A stretch of 16,879 nucleotides of DNA from Gallionella sp. UBA4737 (GCA_002403995.1 DHIV01000127.1:1-16879), one strand, 5' to 3'. Counted from the first letter of the stretch, positions 6,786 to 15,079 are shown. A program made the numbers and translations. The notes: generated by a model from the letters alone, not told the origin.

Positions 6786-9700
6786 GGAAGGATGAACAAC
6801 GGGAAACACGCGGAGCAGGAGCCAATGTCGGGAAATGATGATCCAGAGACAGATTGGGATTGTGGGCGGGGTCGTTATCCAGTTGTGCCTGCCAGCGAGA
6901 TCGAATTATCTGGGCCGCTTCAGTCCTGGCGGAAGGTTGTTGCGATGATCCGTGCCAGACCATTTCCGCGTATGGTGTCCAGAGAATACGATAACCCAGT
7001 TTTCCCAGACGCAGGCAAAAGTCCACATCTGCATAATGATCGGACAGGTACGCGGCATCGATCCCGCCAGCCTCAAGAAATACATCCCTGCGGAATGCCA
7101 TGCATTTTATCGTTACCGCAGAATAGTCCTGTATCAGGACGGCACGACCCGCAATACCCCGTTCGCCTTTCGATGCCCCTTCGTAGCTGGCACCTGCAAC
7201 CCGTTCCCGCCCCAGTCCGAGAATGATGCCGCCATGGTAGATGGTGCCATCTGGATTGGTTAGCTTGGTGCCTGCTGCACCTATTTCGGGCCGCATGGCA
7301 TGACTGACCAATTCGATGAGCCAGTCTGGCTCGGCGGGAACGCATTCCGGGTCGAGCAAGCAGATTACCGGCTGCCCGGCAGCGGTTACGGCCTGGTTGA
7401 TCTGTTGGGCAGAATTCGTTCCGGGCAGGCTGTCCACCAGCACCAGACTAAGATTGTGTGCCTCAGCCAGCGATCTGAGTGGTTCCAGCTCTTGTCGCTG
7501 CGCTGTGTCGATAACGAAGTAAAGGCTCAGAGCGGGATATGCCGTATTCTTCGTCAGGTTACGGATCAAGCGTTCGAGCGTGGGTGCCGGGGCGAACCGG
7601 GAAATCACCGCTACCGGCAGCGGGTTGTCCAGCCGGTATTTGACCCGGAAATAGGTGCCATATTGAGGCAGAACGTCAGCGACGACCCCCATTCGTGCCA
7701 GGTGATCGTGAAGAACTTTCTGGCCACTTTTTACGACAAGGTTTTTGGTCGCGGCACTCAGTGCGGTGGAATTCCGGGTAATGCGCGAGTGATAAAGCAC
7801 ATAGGGCAGGTGCCGGATTTGTGTGGCCGGAATGCGTTCACTGACCCGCAGAGCCAAGTCCCAGTCCTGGCATCCTTCCGTCCCGATGCGGAAGCCGTCG
7901 ATTCCCCGGACAATGGCGGCGCGGTAAATGGCGAGGTGGTTCACCGCGTTTTGCGAGCGCATCAGGTCGGGATTCCAGGCCGGCTTGAAATGAGGCCAGG
8001 AACGCACGCCGACAGAATTGATCTTGTCTTCGTCGCTGTAGATCAGGGATAGGTCAGGATGATGGTTCAGTACCTGGGCTGCCATGTACAAGGCGTGGGG
8101 CGCAAGAAGGTCGTCTTGACCTAGCAATGCTACAAACTCGCCGTTTGCCATTGCAAGACAGCTATTGGACGCGGCTGAAATTTCGCCATGCTCAGCTCGA
8201 TGTGTGACGCTGATACGGGAATCCTGCAGGCAAAAACGCTCGATAAGCGGTGCGATGCGGGAATCTTCTGAGGCGTCATCAGCGATGCAAAGTTTCCAGT
8301 GGGGATAGAGTTGGGCGAGTACGGATGCTATTGCCTGCTCAAGGTGCTCCGGTTCGGGATTGTAAACCGGCAAGAGAATAGAAAAGGTCGGTTGATAGGG
8401 CATAGTTCGAATGAGTTCGGCGATCTGCCGTCGATCTTCCTCATAAAGACAATCGAAAACGGCGGTCCACTTTCCGTAGATCACAGTTTGATTGAGGAAA
8501 TGCAGTACCTTTGTCCGCACAGCACCCAAGCCACCGTCACGCATTACCCTGAGTGCCGCCATCAGCGCCTCAATCTTGTTAACTCCACTGAGATATTGCT
8601 GTGCAGCCTGTAGCAAGCTGCCTGATATTTTTGCTGAAATAACCATTCTTTTTACTATCAGCCCCGCGATCAACGCCAGGCCCCTTGCCGAGCCGGTGCC
8701 GGATTGGTCAGTCATGTCGACCGCGCCTGCTCTCTCTGCTACGAAACGTGAAACCAAGCGCAAAGAACGCCGCCCATTTGAATAGGCAAATCGATTCCGC
8801 TCCCAGGCGCCCAGCAGTTTGACATGCTCGCGGCGTTGCTGGTCTTTCCAGTTCCTGTAATCCGCTTCATTGTGTTCTTCCAGTCCATCTATTGCTACCA
8901 GGGTGGTGGGGGAGATCAATGCGGCTTTACCTGCGGGCAGGTGGTCGCCAATATTCTCATCTTCCATGTAGGCATTGAGCAGACCGGAAAGGGAGACGCG
9001 CAATCCGTAATCGCAATCCTCTTCTCCATACAGGCCATAATCCTCACACCAGTCACCCAAAATTTCCCAGGTACGGCGGGGGATAAGAATACATGCGCCG
9101 CCCAGGTTGCCACGCGGTTTGATGCGCAGCGGTGTGTCGCCCACGCGACTCACGGGATAACTGATCGGTTCAAAGTTGTAGCCGATCACGCCGACGCCGG
9201 GAGATTTGTCGATAGTGCGTACCATGTTTCCCAGCCAGCCCGGCTTCTTGATGACAATATCATTGTCCAGTTTGAGATAATAGGGGGCATCCGGTTCGTG
9301 ATGCCACGCCAGGTTGGATGCCTTGGCAACGCCAACGTTCTCATCCAGCAGAATCAGATTGTCGATCACACCCTGATCGTGCAAGCGTTGCAGGTACTCC
9401 CGGCTACCGTCCTGGCTGGCATTGTCCACTACGGTCAGTACATAAGGAAAGTCGGTGTATTTGATTAGCGAGGCAATAGACTGCCGCGTGAACGACTGGC
9501 GATTGTATGTGATCATGCCGATATTGACGAAAGCCCCCGTCCCCTTGTGGCGTTTGTTCCGGACTGCAGGCATAAGCGGCGGGGCCGGTAGCAACCCCCG
9601 ATAGCTGTCCACTATGGTACGTGCCTCGCGCACGCTCAGCCCAATATCGGAATTGCAGATTCCATGAGGATTTTCATAATACAAGCCGAGGGTTTGGGGG

Positions 9701-10332
9701 ATATGTTTCAACTGGTGGCGCAGGGCGACCCGACACCAGAATTCATAATCGCCGGCAGAACGCAGGTCTTCGCGAAAGTAGCCCAATTCTTCGTGGAGGC
9801 ATCTTCGCCACATGGGTTGGGGACCCATATGGCAGCCGGTTAGCATGATTTCTGGCGAGTAATCAGGGCGCAGAAGATAGCCGTCTGGCCCAATGGCATC
9901 GAAGGTTTGGTTTTCTTCGAATGTGACGGCGGTATCGGCATATACCAGGGCAATGTCAGAATTTTGTTCCAGTTCACCAGCCATTACTTCAAGGGCATCG
10001 ATGCGATGGCAGTCGTCAGTGTTGGCATTGGTGACATATTTGCCTTTGGCGAGCCTAATACCGCGATTCCATGCCTGATATATTGTTTCACGCTCGGTTC
10101 TGAGATAGCGGATGTTGTTGTAATGTGACTGAAACTCTTCAACGATAGCCCGTTCGTTTTGTGTGGAGCCGCTGTCGATGATAATGATTTCGATGCGATC
10201 GGCTATCGTTTGTTGCTCCAGATTTTTCAGGGCGCTCGCCAAAAATCGCTCGGAGTTATAGGTGGAAACGATGACCGAAACCAGCGGTGCATTGGTTGGA
10301 TCGGGTGTGATAAGGGAGTGGGTTCCGCTCAT
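6778..10332 (-). CDS. Multidomain glycosyltransferase with four GT2-like modules
   Basis: A 1184-residue cytoplasmic protein that appears to contain four GT-A modules in tandem. Module 1 (about 16-245) has VSVIVSTYN, IIDSGS (51-56) and NANTDD (102-107). Module 2 (about 268-510) has IGMITYNR, VVDNASQDGS (301-310), a proper DxD in KLDNDIV (Asp356, Asp358) and GEEDCDYGLR (436-445). After a helical linker (about 515-645), module 3 (about 649-895) has FSILLPVYNP, ADDASED (684-690), GQDD (738-741) and YSDEDK (765-770). Module 4 (about 905-1150) has a weak nucleotide-binding region, LLDPECVPAEPDW (992-1004) in place of a clean DxD, and HYADVDFCLRL (1099-1109). Modules 3 and 4 together resemble the two-domain GT2 proteins of O-antigen and rhamnan clusters; modules 1 and 2 look added in front. 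No membrane helix is evident. The ATG at 10332 lacks a strong Shine-Dalgarno. It overlaps the next GT2 gene by 8 bases. Likely several linkages are made by one polypeptide, but sugars are unknown. Confidence 0.9.
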   Translation of the reverse strand: MSGTHSLITPDPTNAPLVSVIVSTYNSERFLASALKNLEQQTIADRIEIIIIDSGSTQNERAIVEEFQSHYNNIRYLRTERETIYQAWNRGIRLAKGKYVTNANTDDCHRIDALEVMAGELEQNSDIALVYADTAVTFEENQTFDAIGPDGYLLRPDYSPEIMLTGCHMGPQPMWRRCLHEELGYFREDLRSAGDYEFWCRVALRHQLKHIPQTLGLYYENPHGICNSDIGLSVREARTIVDSYRGLLPAPPLMPAVRNKRHKGTGAFVNIGMITYNRQSFTRQSIASLIKYTDFPYVLTVVDNASQDGSREYLQRLHDQGVIDNLILLDENVGVAKASNLAWHHEPDAPYYLKLDNDIVIKKPGWLGNMVRTIDKSPGVGVIGYNFEPISYPVSRVGDTPLRIKPRGNLGGACILIPRRTWEILGDWCEDYGLYGEEDCDYGLRVSLSGLLNAYMEDENIGDHLPAGKAALISPTTLVAIDGLEEHNEADYRNWKDQQRREHVKLLGAWERNRFAYSNGRRSLRLVSRFVAERAGAVDMTDQSGTGSARGLALIAGLIVKRMVISAKISGSLLQAAQQYLSGVNKIEALMAALRVMRDGGLGAVRTKVLHFLNQTVIYGKWTAVFDCLYEEDRRQIAELIRTMPYQPTFSILLPVYNPEPEHLEQAIASVLAQLYPHWKLCIADDASEDSRIAPLIERFCLQDSRISVTHRAEHGEISAASNSCLAMANGEFVALLGQDDLLAPHALYMAAQVLNHHPDLSLIYSDEDKINSVGVRSWPHFKPAWNPDLMRSQNAVNHLAIYRAAIVRGIDGFRIGTEGCQDWDLALRVSERIPATQIRHLPYVLYHSRITRNSTALSAATKNLVVKSGQKVLHDHLARMGVVADVLPQYGTYFRVKYRLDNPLPVAVISRFAPAPTLERLIRNLTKNTAYPALSLYFVIDTAQRQELEPLRSLAEAHNLSLVLVDSLPGTNSAQQINQAVTAAGQPVICLLDPECVPAEPDWLIELVSHAMRPEIGAAGTKLTNPDGTIYHGGIILGLGRERVAGASYEGASKGERGIAGRAVLIQDYSAVTIKCMAFRRDVFLEAGGIDAAYLSDHYADVDFCLRLGKLGYRILWTPYAEMVWHGSSQQPSARTEAAQIIRSRWQAQLDNDPAHNPNLSLDHHFPTLAPAPRVSRCSSFHG

Positions 10333-10346
10333 GACAATTCAAGCCA

Positions 10347-10493
10347 TCATTGTGATCGTCTGAAATACAGCGTGGTGTCAGGTGTGCCCTGATGGCGCAG
10401 CAGCACGTAGCGCTTGATGAACTGGCCTGGCAGATAGCGGTTGTGAAAGATATCGGCAGAGATGGGCAGGGGATTTAAGTTAATCGTTCTCAT
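10347..10493 (-). CDS. Unrecognised 48-residue ORF (small protein or gene remnant)
   Basis: An ATG-initiated ORF of 48 codons lies in the 246-base gap between the dehydrogenase and the four-module glycosyltransferase, on their strand, ending 14 bases before the latter's start. The product begins MRTINLNPLPISADIF and is rich in Arg, Tyr and Leu near its end (RYVLLRHQG, then YFRRSQ); it has no signal peptide or membrane segment and I recognise no family. No good Shine-Dalgarno precedes the ATG, and an in-frame stop lies about 35 bases upstream. It may be a real small protein, the remnant of a lost glycan gene, or chance. The remaining ~85 bases up to the dehydrogenase stop show no clear hairpin terminator. 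Confidence 0.3.
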   Translation of the reverse strand: MRTINLNPLPISADIFHNRYLPGQFIKRYVLLRHQGTPDTTLYFRRSQ

Positions 10494-10578
10494 TGATATT
10501 GGTGGACTATCCGCGCGATTCTGCGGTTAGTCGTTGGCTTGGTCAACTCATCGCTTTGCTCGATCAACGTCGGTGAGA

Positions 10579-11865
10579 TCACAGTCTCCACAATTTAAAT
10601 CCGGCCGCCTCTATCGCAGCACCATCATAGGCTGACTTTACATCCACAAATACCCCGCCGGGTGTCAGCTTTGCCAATAGTTCTGCATTCGGCATGGCCA
10701 AAAATTCCCGGTGAGAAACCGCTGCAACAATTGCTTCGGCAGCAGGCAAATCGTCCCAAGCCACCAGGGGAATTTGATATTCATGCATGGCATCATCGGG
10801 AGCTGCCACAGGATCATGGACCGATACATCGCAACCGAAGTCCTGTAATTCGCTCACGACGTTCGCCACTTTTGAATTGCGCAAGTCGCTGCAATTTTCC
10901 TTGAATGTCAGTCCCAATACGATGACTTTTGCGTTCCGGACCGGATTGCCAGCGCGCAACAATTGCTTGACTGTCTGCTGAGCAATGAATGCTGCCATGC
11001 TATCGTTGATGCGGCGGCCGGCAAGGATGACTTCAGGATGGTAGCCCAGCATCTCCGCTTTATGCGTCAGGTAATAGGGGTCAACACCGATGCAATGGCC
11101 GCCCACCAAACCGGGACGGAAGGGCAGAAAATTCCACTTGGTTCCTGCCGCTTCCAATACTTCCAAGGTATCAATACCAAGGCGATCGAAGATCAAGGCC
11201 AACTCGTTCATCAGCGCGATGTTCAAATCGCGCTGGGTGTTTTCGATAACTTTGGCAGCTTCGGCAACCTTGATGGAGCTTACTCTATGCACACCAGCGA
11301 CAATTATGTGTTCATATAAGTCGGCGACCTTTTTCAAGGTCGCCGCATCATCACCAGATACCACCTTGGCCACTTTCGTGATGGTTCTTTCCTTGTCGCC
11401 GGGGTTGACCCTTTCCGGAGAATACCCGACATGGAAATCCTCCAGCCATTTCAAACCGGATTCACGCTCCAGTATCGGGATGCACACTTCTTCGGTTGCA
11501 CCCGGATAAACCGTCGACTCATAAATCACGATCGTGCCGCGCTTCAGATGTTTTCCTACGGTAGTGGAAGCTGACACCAAAGGTGAGAAGTCAGGTTGGT
11601 GTGCTGCATCTACCGGTGTCGGGACGGCCACGATGATGTAATCGGCTTTGGACAGGTGCGAGGGATCGGTGGTGAAGAGCAAATGTTTGGCGGAGCGAAA
11701 ATCCTCACTGGGAACATCGCCGGACGGGTCGATGCAATTGCGATAACTGGCCACCTTGCGCTCGGATAAGTCGTAACCGACAGTTGTAAACTTTTTTCCA
11801 AACTCTACGGCCAGCGGCAAACCCACATAACCGAGTCCAACGACAGCAATATTCTTCTGGCTCAC
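10579..11865 (-). CDS. tviB: UDP-N-acetylhexosamine 6-dehydrogenase (TviB/WbpA-type nucleotide sugar dehydrogenase)
   Basis: NAD-dependent four-electron oxidation of a UDP-sugar at C6 to the uronic acid, supplying an acidic sugar donor for surface polysaccharide. The 428-residue protein (from the GTG) has an N-terminal Rossmann motif AVVGLGYVGLPLA, the ESTVYPGATEE segment, GYSPERVNPGD, the long central helix with KVAEAAKVIENTQRDLNIAL, the catalytic-cysteine loop GGHCIGVDPYY (Cys258) and the C-terminal UDP-binding start GLTFKENCSDLRNSK. The STVYPGxTEE and KWNFLPFRPGLVGG blocks match Vi-antigen TviB and WbpA-like UDP-GlcNAc/GalNAc dehydrogenases better than UDP-glucose dehydrogenases. The GTG at 11865 is chosen over an upstream ATG at 11907 because a strong AAGGAAG precedes it and the Rossmann strand starts five residues later. 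The usual partner C4-epimerase (TviC-like) is not in the window. Confidence 0.9.
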   Translation of the reverse strand: MSQKNIAVVGLGYVGLPLAVEFGKKFTTVGYDLSERKVASYRNCIDPSGDVPSEDFRSAKHLLFTTDPSHLSKADYIIVAVPTPVDAAHQPDFSPLVSASTTVGKHLKRGTIVIYESTVYPGATEEVCIPILERESGLKWLEDFHVGYSPERVNPGDKERTITKVAKVVSGDDAATLKKVADLYEHIIVAGVHRVSSIKVAEAAKVIENTQRDLNIALMNELALIFDRLGIDTLEVLEAAGTKWNFLPFRPGLVGGHCIGVDPYYLTHKAEMLGYHPEVILAGRRINDSMAAFIAQQTVKQLLRAGNPVRNAKVIVLGLTFKENCSDLRNSKVANVVSELQDFGCDVSVHDPVAAPDDAMHEYQIPLVAWDDLPAAEAIVAAVSHREFLAMPNAELLAKLTPGGVFVDVKSAYDGAAIEAAGFKLWRL

Positions 11866-11868
11866 AGT

Positions 11869-11875
11869 CTTCCTT
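11869..11875 (-). promoter_or_regulatory. Ribosome binding site fixing the GTG start of tviB
   Basis: Read on the minus strand, AAGGAAG sits just before the GTG at 11865, with the AGGA core 5 bases away. It is the best Shine-Dalgarno in the minus-strand glycan group and rules in favour of the GTG over the ATG 14 codons upstream, whose extra residues are hydrophilic and unlike the family. Confidence 0.7.
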
Positions 11876-12198
11876 TCCGGCTGATATTTTTGCTGGTGAC
11901 ATCCCAATCGTGCATTACCACAGCGACCGGACCAATGATCGCAGGCCGAAAAATGTGATATTGCGGCAGTATTGCGAAGAGCAAGTTCTCCAGCTTACCC
12001 ACTTTAGGCCTCAACCTTCGTGATGCGATTTCAAGAGCACGGCTATAGGTGCCGCAATTCTGGTTTCGTGCAGATCAATCAGAATTCATGGGGGATTGCC
12101 TGCATAAATTTGCCGGCATACTACACCATAAGAATCAGATTTGCCCGCGAGGAATGTCCAAAGCAGCCACAATTTTAGTGGATGGAGACGTGTTGTTG
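11876..12198 (-). other. Non-coding interval upstream of tviB
   Basis: About 320 bases lie between the tviB leader and the end of the protease gene. I find no credible ORF on either strand, no tRNA-like fold and no obvious hairpin with a T-tract. It must hold the tviB promoter; the best I can offer on the minus strand is TTGCTC (11984-11979) and TATCAC (11960-11955) with an 18-base spacer, which is a poor match. The AT content is slightly higher than in the flanking genes, as expected of a regulatory region. Confidence 0.3.
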
Positions 12199-13635
12199 TT
12201 ATTTTCTGTCGCGCGCGTCCAGCATCCCGCGCAATTCGCGCAAATCACTCTCTATCGCAGAGAGTTGGTAAAAGCTGCCGCCTGCCTGTTTCGCCAATTC
12301 GAGCTGTTCGATCGCAGCGTACAGGTTGCCCTGCCAGGCATAGCTGTAGGCCTGCGCCTGATGTTGTTCAAGGGACTTGCCTTGCATGGCATAGGCTCTG
12401 GCCTGCAAGTCATATAGCGTGGTGTCCCTGGGATGGCGGGTGATTTGTTCGGCGAGCAGCTTGACGGCGGTTTCAGCCTGGTTATTTTGCAACAGCAGAT
12501 CGGTGTAGTCATAAATCAGAGCGCGATGCTGCGGAAAGTTCTGCACGGCGGTGCGGTAAAACGCCAGTGCCCCGGAGTAATTTTTGGTGGCGCGCAGCAC
12601 CTGGCCCTCGAGGGTTGCGATCATGGGATTGTTCCTGGACACAGGGTTGGCCTCGGCCTGCTTGCGCAACAGCGAAAACTGACCGCTGGCGCGCTCGATC
12701 TCGTTATTGCGCAACAGTGCGCTCACCAGTCCGTAACGCTGTGCGATCGGGTTGCCGAAATTTTGCGCTCCCAGCGCGTCGCTGAAATAAGCGATGGCAT
12801 CCGGCGCGGTCTTTTGTGCGGCGATGAGTTTGGTTCGCACCAGTTGAAAATCCAGGCTATCCGGAATCAAGCGGTAGGGTTGGTCATGTATGCGATTTTC
12901 GATCTCTGCGATACGGTCGCTGGTGATCGGGTGGGTGCGCATATAGTTAGGCGCGTTGCCGTCCAGCAGACGCGAAGCTTTTTGCAGTCGCTCCAGAAAT
13001 TCCGGCATGGCGTGCGTATTGAAGCCGGATTTTTGCAATAGCTGCAAGCCGATGCGATCTGCTTCCTCCTCATAAGCGCGGGTAAAATTGAGCTGTTGCT
13101 GTATATTGCCTGCCTGCACGCTGGCGATCGCGGCTTCAGAGGCTTGCGGGTTGGTGCGCGCAGCAAGTATGGCGACGGCGATGGCAGCCATCGAGATCAG
13201 ACCGCTGCCCCGTTGCGCCTCTATCATGCGGGCCAGATGGTGTTGCGTGATGTGTGAAATTTCGTGGCTTAACACGGAAGCCAATTCCGATTCGCTTTGG
13301 GTGATGAGCAGCAATCCTGCGTTGACGCCGATGAAACCACCCGGCAAGGCAAATGCGTTGACGCTGTAATCATTGACTGCAAAAAATTCAAAATCGAGAG
13401 AAGGTTCGGGGCTGTTTTCGACCAGCTTGCCACCCAATTGATTCAGGTAGTCATTGATCTCGGCATCGTCCAGGTATTGTTTGCTGGCACGAATCTGCAA
13501 CATGCTTTGCTGCCCAATCTGGCGTTCCTGCAGCGGGGTAAGCGCGGCCTGCGAGACATCGCCCAAGTCAGGAAGGCCATCGCTCAGGGCGCAGGGTGAA
13601 ATGCACAGCAGCAACAGCAGGGTAAAATATTTCAT
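12199..13635 (-). CDS. bepA: Periplasmic M48 metalloprotease with TPRs (BepA/YfgC-like)
   Basis: Zinc protease and chaperone of the periplasm that in E. coli helps LptD and other outer-membrane proteins fold or degrades stalled forms. The 478-residue protein starts with a Sec signal peptide (basic Lys2, a Leu-rich core, cleavage likely after the ALS near residue 18). The zinc site is intact: HEISH (His124, Glu125, His128), then EEEADRIG (189-196) supplying the third ligand, and RTHPITSDR (233-241), whose His235 corresponds to the switch histidine of BepA. A hydrophobic Ala-rich stretch lies near 148-160. The C-terminal 200 residues are helical TPR repeats, the substrate- and BAM-docking half. 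Length is as expected for BepA. The gene is monocistronic as far as can be seen and divergent from the kinase operon; its ATG at 13635 has no strong Shine-Dalgarno. Confidence 0.92.
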   Translation of the reverse strand: MKYFTLLLLLCISPCALSDGLPDLGDVSQAALTPLQERQIGQQSMLQIRASKQYLDDAEINDYLNQLGGKLVENSPEPSLDFEFFAVNDYSVNAFALPGGFIGVNAGLLLITQSESELASVLSHEISHITQHHLARMIEAQRGSGLISMAAIAVAILAARTNPQASEAAIASVQAGNIQQQLNFTRAYEEEADRIGLQLLQKSGFNTHAMPEFLERLQKASRLLDGNAPNYMRTHPITSDRIAEIENRIHDQPYRLIPDSLDFQLVRTKLIAAQKTAPDAIAYFSDALGAQNFGNPIAQRYGLVSALLRNNEIERASGQFSLLRKQAEANPVSRNNPMIATLEGQVLRATKNYSGALAFYRTAVQNFPQHRALIYDYTDLLLQNNQAETAVKLLAEQITRHPRDTTLYDLQARAYAMQGKSLEQHQAQAYSYAWQGNLYAAIEQLELAKQAGGSFYQLSAIESDLRELRGMLDARDRK

Positions 13636-13771
13636 GTTCGCTATGATAGTTGTTTTTGTCCGCGGTTCACACTGTGGAAGCGCTAATTTGTTTCAAGGTG
13701 TATTCATCCCGTATAGACAGGGTTCTGCAAAATGAGCAGAATTGGAATGTTTTAATTATTCAATCAGAAAT
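13636..13771. promoter_or_regulatory. Divergent promoter region between bepA and the kinase operon
   Basis: This 136-base AT-rich interval separates two divergent genes and should carry both promoters. For the kinase, TTGTTT (13688-13693) and TATAGA (13712-13717) are spaced by 18 bases, a weak sigma-70 match. For bepA, a TATCAT close to its start on the minus strand could be a -10 box, but no -35 stands out. Assignment to this region is sound; the individual boxes are guesses. Confidence 0.35.
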
Positions 13772-15079
13772 ATGGACAAAATAGGCAAATACAAAATAGT
13801 ACGCGTACTCGGTACCGGGGCGACCAGCACGGTTTATCTTGCTGTCGATCCCTTTAACAAAGAGCAGGTTGCCATCAAGTTATTCGATCTTGGGATGTTG
13901 CGCGACCCGGATCGAGCCAAAATCTATCGCAAACTCTTGATGACGGAGGCGTCGCTGGCCGGCAAGTTGTCGCATCCGCATATCGCAAAGATTCTGGATG
14001 CGGTGATGGATGACGATGTCAATTACGTGGTGATGGAATACGTCGAGGGCACCACGCTGGAACAATACGCCGAGGTGGATACACTGTTGCCGATCAATAC
14101 CATTGCGGAAATCATTTACAAGTGTTGCAAGGCTCTCGAATATGCACAGCATCAGGGTGTGATTCATCGCGATATCAAACCGGCCAATATATTGCTGCAG
14201 GGTGAAAGCGAAATCAAGATTTCAGACTTCGGCTCCGCAGCTGTCCAGAACCAGCAAACCACACAAGTCAGCGGGGTGGGCTCTCCTGCCTATATGTCGC
14301 CGGAACAAGTCAAAGAATTGAAGCTGAATCATCAGACCGATATCTATTCACTGGGGGTGGTGATGTACAAACTGCTTACCGGCAAGCTGCCGTTTGACGC
14401 GAGCAATAATTTCAGCATGATTTATCACATCATCAACATCGATCCGCCGCCACCCAGCTCATTTCGTCCGGAAGCACCGCCGGTACTGGATAAGATTGTG
14501 CAGCGCGCAATGGAAAAGGATACTGCCAAGCGCTATCAGACCTGGGAAGAATTTGCCAATGATCTGGTCGGCTTTACCAGCAATTCAGCACCTTCCCAGA
14601 AGGAAATCCTTGATACGGAAAAGTTTGACACGCTGCGCAGTTTGGCGTTTTTCAAGAATTTCAGCGATATGGAGCTTTGGGAGGTATTGCGCATCAGCGA
14701 GTGGCGCAAAGTTCCTGAATCCGAGTACATTCTCCATGAAGACGAAAGCGGAAGCTCTTTTTACGTCCTGGGGCAGGGTACGGTGCGTGTGGCCAAGCAG
14801 GGCAGGCTATTGAGCCTCTTGCATCGAGGGGATTGTTTTGGTGAAATGGCCCATCTTCTGGAGCGCGACTTCAAACGCAGCAGCGACGTGATCGCCAAGA
14901 ACGACGTGGTGCTGATAGAAATCAACCCCGATGTGTTGAAACACGCAACGTCCGGATGCCGGTTGCAGTTCGGCGATGCCTTTTTGCGCATGCTGGTAAA
15001 GCGTTTGTCGGTTGCAAATACACGAATCTCGCATTTGCTTGCGGATCATAATCAAACGGAAGTCGAACAAGATGCCTAG
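13772..15079 (+). CDS. Hanks-type Ser/Thr protein kinase fused to a cyclic-nucleotide-binding domain
   Basis: Cytoplasmic kinase of 435 residues, apparently controlled by a cyclic nucleotide. The kinase domain (about 1-270) has all core motifs: glycine loop LGTGATSTV (13-21), VAIKL with Lys36, Glu at 59 in the helix-C region, HRDIKPANI (132-140, catalytic Asp134), DFG (152-154), SPAYMSPEQ (171-179) and TDIYSLGVVMYKLLTGKLPF (189-208). The second domain (about 290-415) is a CAP/PKA-type cNMP fold: FFKNFSD, then the phosphate-binding cassette FGEMAHLLERDFKRSS, keeping the Glu (358) and Arg (369) that contact the ribose and phosphate. No membrane segment is present, unlike PASTA or many other bacterial kinases. 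A TTG 30 bases upstream could extend the ORF, but the ATG at 13772 gives a natural N-terminus just before the first strand. Its stop overlaps the rhodanese start. Ligand (cAMP or other) and phosphorylation target are unknown. Confidence 0.92.
   Translation: MDKIGKYKIVRVLGTGATSTVYLAVDPFNKEQVAIKLFDLGMLRDPDRAKIYRKLLMTEASLAGKLSHPHIAKILDAVMDDDVNYVVMEYVEGTTLEQYAEVDTLLPINTIAEIIYKCCKALEYAQHQGVIHRDIKPANILLQGESEIKISDFGSAAVQNQQTTQVSGVGSPAYMSPEQVKELKLNHQTDIYSLGVVMYKLLTGKLPFDASNNFSMIYHIINIDPPPPSSFRPEAPPVLDKIVQRAMEKDTAKRYQTWEEFANDLVGFTSNSAPSQKEILDTEKFDTLRSLAFFKNFSDMELWEVLRISEWRKVPESEYILHEDESGSSFYVLGQGTVRVAKQGRLLSLLHRGDCFGEMAHLLERDFKRSSDVIAKNDVVLIEINPDVLKHATSGCRLQFGDAFLRMLVKRLSVANTRISHLLADHNQTEVEQDA
15058..15062 (+). 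promoter_or_regulatory. Ribosome binding site for the rhodanese gene
   Basis: GGAAG inside the end of the kinase gene, 9 bases before the ATG at 15072. It supports that start over the upstream in-frame ATG at 15012 and the downstream ATG at 15084, which is too far away. Confidence 0.55.

Noticed and set aside
7300..8052. 250-residue ORF on the + strand, and a similar 214-residue ORF at 8824-9468
   Set aside because: Both are antisense to the four-module glycosyltransferase, whose frame has clear conserved motifs throughout; the antisense products have none.
12433..13041. 202-residue ORF on the + strand
   Set aside because: Antisense to the TPR and catalytic part of the BepA-like protease; no recognisable features.
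13742..13771. TTG start for the kinase
   Set aside because: Adds ten residues without family support and has no ribosome binding site; the ATG at 13772 is the natural N-terminus.
15012..15071. Earlier ATG for the rhodanese
   Set aside because: It would overlap the kinase gene by 68 bases and add a basic stretch unlike rhodaneses; GGAAG at 15058-15062 supports 15072.
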